Part shown: piece by piece, positions 61,317-64,000 of the stretch | Position numbering within the stretch: the first letter of the stretch is position 1 | Layout of the letters: the number at the start of each line of letters is the position of its first letter | Assembly: GCF_000422265.1 (NCBI RefSeq) | Contig: NZ_KE383813.1 | Coordinates: 1-64,000, forward strand | Reading direction: 5' to 3' | Source: Kaistella palustris DSM 21579 | GTDB taxonomy: Bacteria > Bacteroidota > Bacteroidia > Flavobacteriales > Weeksellaceae | DNA: 64,000 bases | The notes under the pieces: model-generated | Databases searched by the model: none | Told to the model about the DNA's origin: nothing | Seen by the model: only the letters and a program-made list of their open reading frames with translations | Translations under genes and position numbers: made by a program

Positions 61317-62093
61317 ATGAAAAAATCTTTCCTTTCCTTAGTAGCAGGGTTTCTGCTTTTTTCAGGAATTGCCACAGCGCAGACTACCACCTGGAATTTC
61401 TCTGAATGGCCGGCACAAAGTGGCTATACAGAATCTACTGTAGTAAACAATCTTGGCTTTCTTCCCGGCCCAAGCAACAGCTCCAATTTAATGGGTGCTA
61501 TTGAAAGCAACACCGCTACAATCGACGGAATCAGCTTTACCCAAAGACTGAAAACGAACGGCGGCAGTTACACTTCCGGTGAGACAAATTTCGCAATGCC
61601 TTCGCAGCGCGCAATGTATTTTGATGTAAACGGTAATTCCACCATTAAAATATGGTATAAGAACGGTGGTGGCGGTACCCGTACTGTGTATATCACCAAC
61701 GGAACATCGGTTCTTACGTCATTCCCTTACACCGATTCCACTGTCGGCCAGTACGTGACTTACAATTATGTGGGCGGTCCTACCAAAATTTATATTACAG
61801 ATGACCAGGCTGTTAACTTCTATCAGATTTCAGCTACCAACCTGGCTACTACGACTGTTCTGGGAGTAACAAATGCAAACAAAAAATCTTCAACAGTTTA
61901 TGCAGCCGGTAACCAGGTTTTTGTCAGCAAACTTAGCGGTCCCGCGACTGTAGAAGTGTATACCATGAATGGTGCACTTGTAAAAACAATCAGCGCAAAA
62001 GCAGATACTTCATTTAATTTAAATACCGGAATTTATATTGTTAATGTAAAATCCGGGAACCAAACTGTTTCTCAAAAAGTCTCAGTAAGATAG
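61317..62093 (+). CDS. T9SS-sorted protein with unrecognised beta-rich domain, in the pectin regulon
   Basis: This 258-residue secreted protein has a signal ending GIATAQ and one domain of about 155 residues opening TTTWNFSEWPAQSGYTESTV, with ATIDGISFTQRLKTNGGSY, RAMYFDVNGNSTIKIWYKNGGGGTRTVYITNG and TKIYITDDQAVNFYQISAT. A T9SS sorting domain follows (VEVYTMNGALVKTISA...GIYIVNVKSGNQTVSQKVSVR). It has no catalytic motif I know. The domain resembles the W(N/S)FxD/E-type accessory module in the neighbouring pectinesterase, so a surface pectin-binding protein is a reasonable inference. The operator in its promoter ties it to the pectin genes. Confidence 0.85.
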   Translation: MKKSFLSLVAGFLLFSGIATAQTTTWNFSEWPAQSGYTESTVVNNLGFLPGPSNSSNLMGAIESNTATIDGISFTQRLKTNGGSYTSGETNFAMPSQRAMYFDVNGNSTIKIWYKNGGGGTRTVYITNGTSVLTSFPYTDSTVGQYVTYNYVGGPTKIYITDDQAVNFYQISATNLATTTVLGVTNANKKSSTVYAAGNQVFVSKLSGPATVEVYTMNGALVKTISAKADTSFNLNTGIYIVNVKSGNQTVSQKVSVR

Positions 62094-62123
62094 TTTTTTT
62101 GTGATTAATATTTTTTTGTGAAA

Positions 62124-62160
62124 CAGAAAGCAGCAAGTCGTATTGCTGCTTTCTGCTTTT
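62124..62160 (+). terminator. Strong terminator after the 258-residue T9SS gene
   Basis: CAGAAAGCAGCAA (62124-62136) pairs perfectly with TTGCTGCTTTCTG (62143-62155) around GTCGTA, followed by CTTTTTGG. Confidence 0.9.
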
Positions 62161-62968
62161 TGGATCTGATGAGTTTGCGCAGCACCCTATCCAAAAATAC
62201 CGTTTAAGGTTATCACCAAAAAAGTCTTTAGTTAAGGTTTATCAATACACATCCGGAGAGGGCAGCAATTTATTTTGTTGCTCTTTTTATTCTTGGTTCA
62301 CCGTTTGGTGGCATCCTGGATTTATATATTTATTAATGGTCATTAAATGGACATTTAATGTAAGTTTTCGGTGGATATTAAGTTTTTGTCCGGAATACAG
62401 CGCATTTTCTTTTTTATTTTTAATGATGCTTCTTTGTAAATACTCTTGGAATTATCTTGATTAAAATTTAACTGTGATGCTGTTATAAAAAGTCAGCGTC
62501 TGCGTTTTTTGGTAATTAAATACCCGGTAATTTTGCAGTTTTTTTTTAACTAAATTCTATGAAAATTAAACAGAATTTCCACAGTAGTCCAGCGTAGATA
62601 TTTGCAACTACCCTTCCGAAATACGAAAATAATTCCTCAAGTACACGAAAAAAAACCGGTGGCGGATTTTAAACAGAACGCGCGTTCAGTGCCTGGTATT
62701 TTCTTTTACAGGATTTATACTCCACAACCATATAATGAATTTTTATCTAAAGTCCTGAACTGATCTCTAAACTGTCATCAGCTGAATAAATGAGACCGAA
62801 AATTTCCGCTGGGATCCGAAAAGATGTATAGCTTATTTTTTCTCATCAGGTTCCTTCCCAAACCGGACATTTTTGGTTTTTATAAATTTCACTTCTTATA
62901 AATTCTTTCTACTTTAAATAAAAAAAAGGATGGCAAAAAGCCATCCTTCAGTACTTAAAAAGTAAATC
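62156..62968. other. Long intergenic stretch without a recognisable gene
   Basis: About 800 AT-rich bases hold no convincing open frame on either strand. An AGCAA/TTGCT hairpin followed by CTTTTT near 62264-62288 could be a second terminator. Two converging genes bound it, and it ends in the terminator of the gene at the right edge. I see no RNA gene, repeat array or operator copy here. Confidence 0.5.
62926..62948 (-). terminator. Terminator of the gene at the right edge
   Basis: AAGGATGGC and GCCATCCTT form a perfect 9-bp stem around AAAAA. On the minus strand it is followed by TTTTTTTATTT, so it ends transcription of the gene at 62969-64000. Confidence 0.92.
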
Positions 62969-64000
62969 TTACTTTTTAATGATTTTCTGTATGTGCACAC
63001 CTTTGGTTGTCTGTATTTTAACCAGATATAATCCTGCTGTCAGATTTTGCAGATTCAGTGAGGTATTTCCTCCACTGAAAGTTTTCATCTGCTGACCTGC
63101 CATATTGAAGACAGAGACCTGGGTTACTTTTTCTTCTGCCGGAATGACCAGATTCAACACATCAGTCACCGGATTCGGATACACTTTTATTGCTTTTGCA
63201 GTTGCAGTTGCCGCATCTGCCGCAAGTGTGGTAAATTCCGTTTTGATGTAGTACAGATTTGTGGTATCACCTTTTTTAATCGTATGGCTTCCTGCAGCCA
63301 GTGAAGGTATAATTAAAACACCGTTACTTGGGTAATAAGTCGCATTGTCGATTTTTACCTTACCCGAGAATGTGGGATCGAAAACAAGTGTAAGTTTGGA
63401 CGGTTCCATGGTATCGTATGATACGATGGTTGCAGATTCCATTTTCATTCTTGCCGTAAGTATCAGTCCGTCGTAGGTGGTATTGCCGGGCGTAGAGTTC
63501 ATATTCGCACCCGTAAAGGTGTAGAATGTACTGTTCAGACCGGATACCGTGAAGTTATGAATCTGGTTGCCTTGTGAACCTGGTTCTTCTACAGATATGT
63601 TTCCTGAACCCTCCACCGGTGTGCCTGTAGGTCCGGAGGTGACCACGGTGAAACTTACATCTTCAGTCGGCGTTCCCGATACAGTGATCGTTTGCGCTGC
63701 CATATCTTTAACAGCAGTAATTCCTGCGGCCGGCAGACCGATTACAGTGGCATCGGTTGCGGTTCCACCCCAGGTGAAAACCATATCGCTGATCGCAGTG
63801 CCCGTGATGACGGTTTGGTCATTGTTATTCGGCACAGTCAGCGTCTGGCTGCTTGGGTTCACAGGATCTTCACCCTGTACATAGACAAGCTGAGTAGTAT
63901 AATTAAGCAGCAAAGCTTTCAAAGCCGCATTTACAGCGTACGAAGCATCATCCACTGCATTGTTGAAGGCAAATGAAATGTCTCCGCCGGAAACACGTCC
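62969..64000 (-). CDS. T9SS-sorted protein, probably the C-terminal part of a pectate lyase (cut by window edge)
   Basis: The frame stays open to base 64000, giving at least 343 codons without a start in the window; a GTG at 63955 is internal. The edge sequence GRVSGGDISFAFNNAVDDASY followed by LKALLLNYTTQLVYVQGEDP resembles the C-terminal end of Bacteroidota family 1 pectate lyases. A region typical of long-tailed lyases follows (TVPNNNDQTVITGTAISDMVFTWGGTATDA), then a beta-rich module with MKMESATIVSYD, and a T9SS sorting domain (KVYPNPVTDVLNLVIP...GLYLVKIQTTKGVHIQKIIKK). The lyase assignment is an inference from a few dozen residues. It is the sixth T9SS client in the window. Confidence 0.75.
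   Translation of the reverse strand, partial: GRVSGGDISFAFNNAVDDASYAVNAALKALLLNYTTQLVYVQGEDPVNPSSQTLTVPNNNDQTVITGTAISDMVFTWGGTATDATVIGLPAAGITAVKDMAAQTITVSGTPTEDVSFTVVTSGPTGTPVEGSGNISVEEPGSQGNQIHNFTVSGLNSTFYTFTGANMNSTPGNTTYDGLILTARMKMESATIVSYDTMEPSKLTLVFDPTFSGKVKIDNATYYPSNGVLIIPSLAAGSHTIKKGDTTNLYYIKTEFTTLAADAATATAKAIKVYPNPVTDVLNLVIPAEEKVTQVSVFNMAGQQMKTFSGGNTSLNLQNLTAGLYLVKIQTTKGVHIQKIIKK

Noticed and set aside
62156-62968. Small protein or RNA gene in the long gap
   Set aside because: The longest ATG-started frames noticed are about a dozen codons, and no tRNA, rRNA or riboswitch-like structure could be recognised by eye.

Overview
The window looks like a chromosome segment of a Bacteroidota bacterium, most likely a flavobacterium of the Chryseobacterium/Kaistella group (Weeksellaceae). 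The evidence is a SusC/SusD pair, six secreted proteins with type IX secretion (T9SS) C-terminal sorting domains, promoters of the Bacteroidota form TTTG-N19-TAnnTTTG, mostly absent Shine-Dalgarno sequences, and housekeeping proteins of flavobacterial type. The genus is inferred from the feel of the proteins, not from a search. The left edge cuts an IS1182-type transposase and the right edge cuts a T9SS-sorted, probably pectate-lyase-type gene.

Positions 435-14331 are mostly ordinary housekeeping: a DJ-1/PfpI protein, a DUF72 protein, a polyprenyl diphosphate synthase, a tight rlmN-yoaK-secreted-protein operon, queA, an S9 peptidase, an M1 metallopeptidase and small envelope proteins.

Positions 14401-33047 are dense in genome maintenance. 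They hold exonuclease III, the bacterial NHEJ pair Ku and LigD (ligase D in the order phosphoesterase-ligase-polymerase), topoisomerase IB, the four-gene 'ligase-associated DNA damage response' set (PdeM phosphoesterase, Lhr-like DEXH helicase, ATP-dependent ligase, beta-CASP exonuclease), and a translationally coupled radical SAM/TIGR03915 putative repair pair. Two unrelated ATP-dependent DNA ligase systems therefore lie within about 14 kb. A 55-residue membrane lipoprotein candidate lies between ligD and the topoisomerase gene. A fasciclin lipoprotein, a solitary TonB-dependent receptor and a lipocalin sit in the middle.

Positions 33126-37703 hold a stress-type flavin-binding protein, a MarR-like regulator with a clear promoter, a secreted endonuclease I, a stand-alone C-terminal domain of the tRNA thiolase MnmA, and a DUF1810 protein.

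Positions 37834-64000 are a complete-looking pectin/homogalacturonan utilisation locus. Outside the cell, a pectinesterase (CE8), pectate lyase (PL1) and polygalacturonase (GH28) depolymerise pectin, and SusC/SusD import the fragments. Inside, KdgF-KduI-KduD process unsaturated uronates, while UxaC-UxaB-UxaA process galacturonate. Both branches meet at 2-keto-3-deoxygluconate, which KdgK and the KDPG aldolase convert to pyruvate and glyceraldehyde 3-phosphate. A LacI-family regulator is encoded between the catabolic operon and the depolymerisation/uptake operon. A palindrome of the form TGTAATCGATTACA lies directly downstream of the -7 box of four promoters here (pectinesterase, kduI operon, GH28-susCD operon and a 258-residue T9SS protein), which defines a regulon visible in the sequence. 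A cluster of short palindromic repeats interrupts the catabolic operon between kduD and uxaC.
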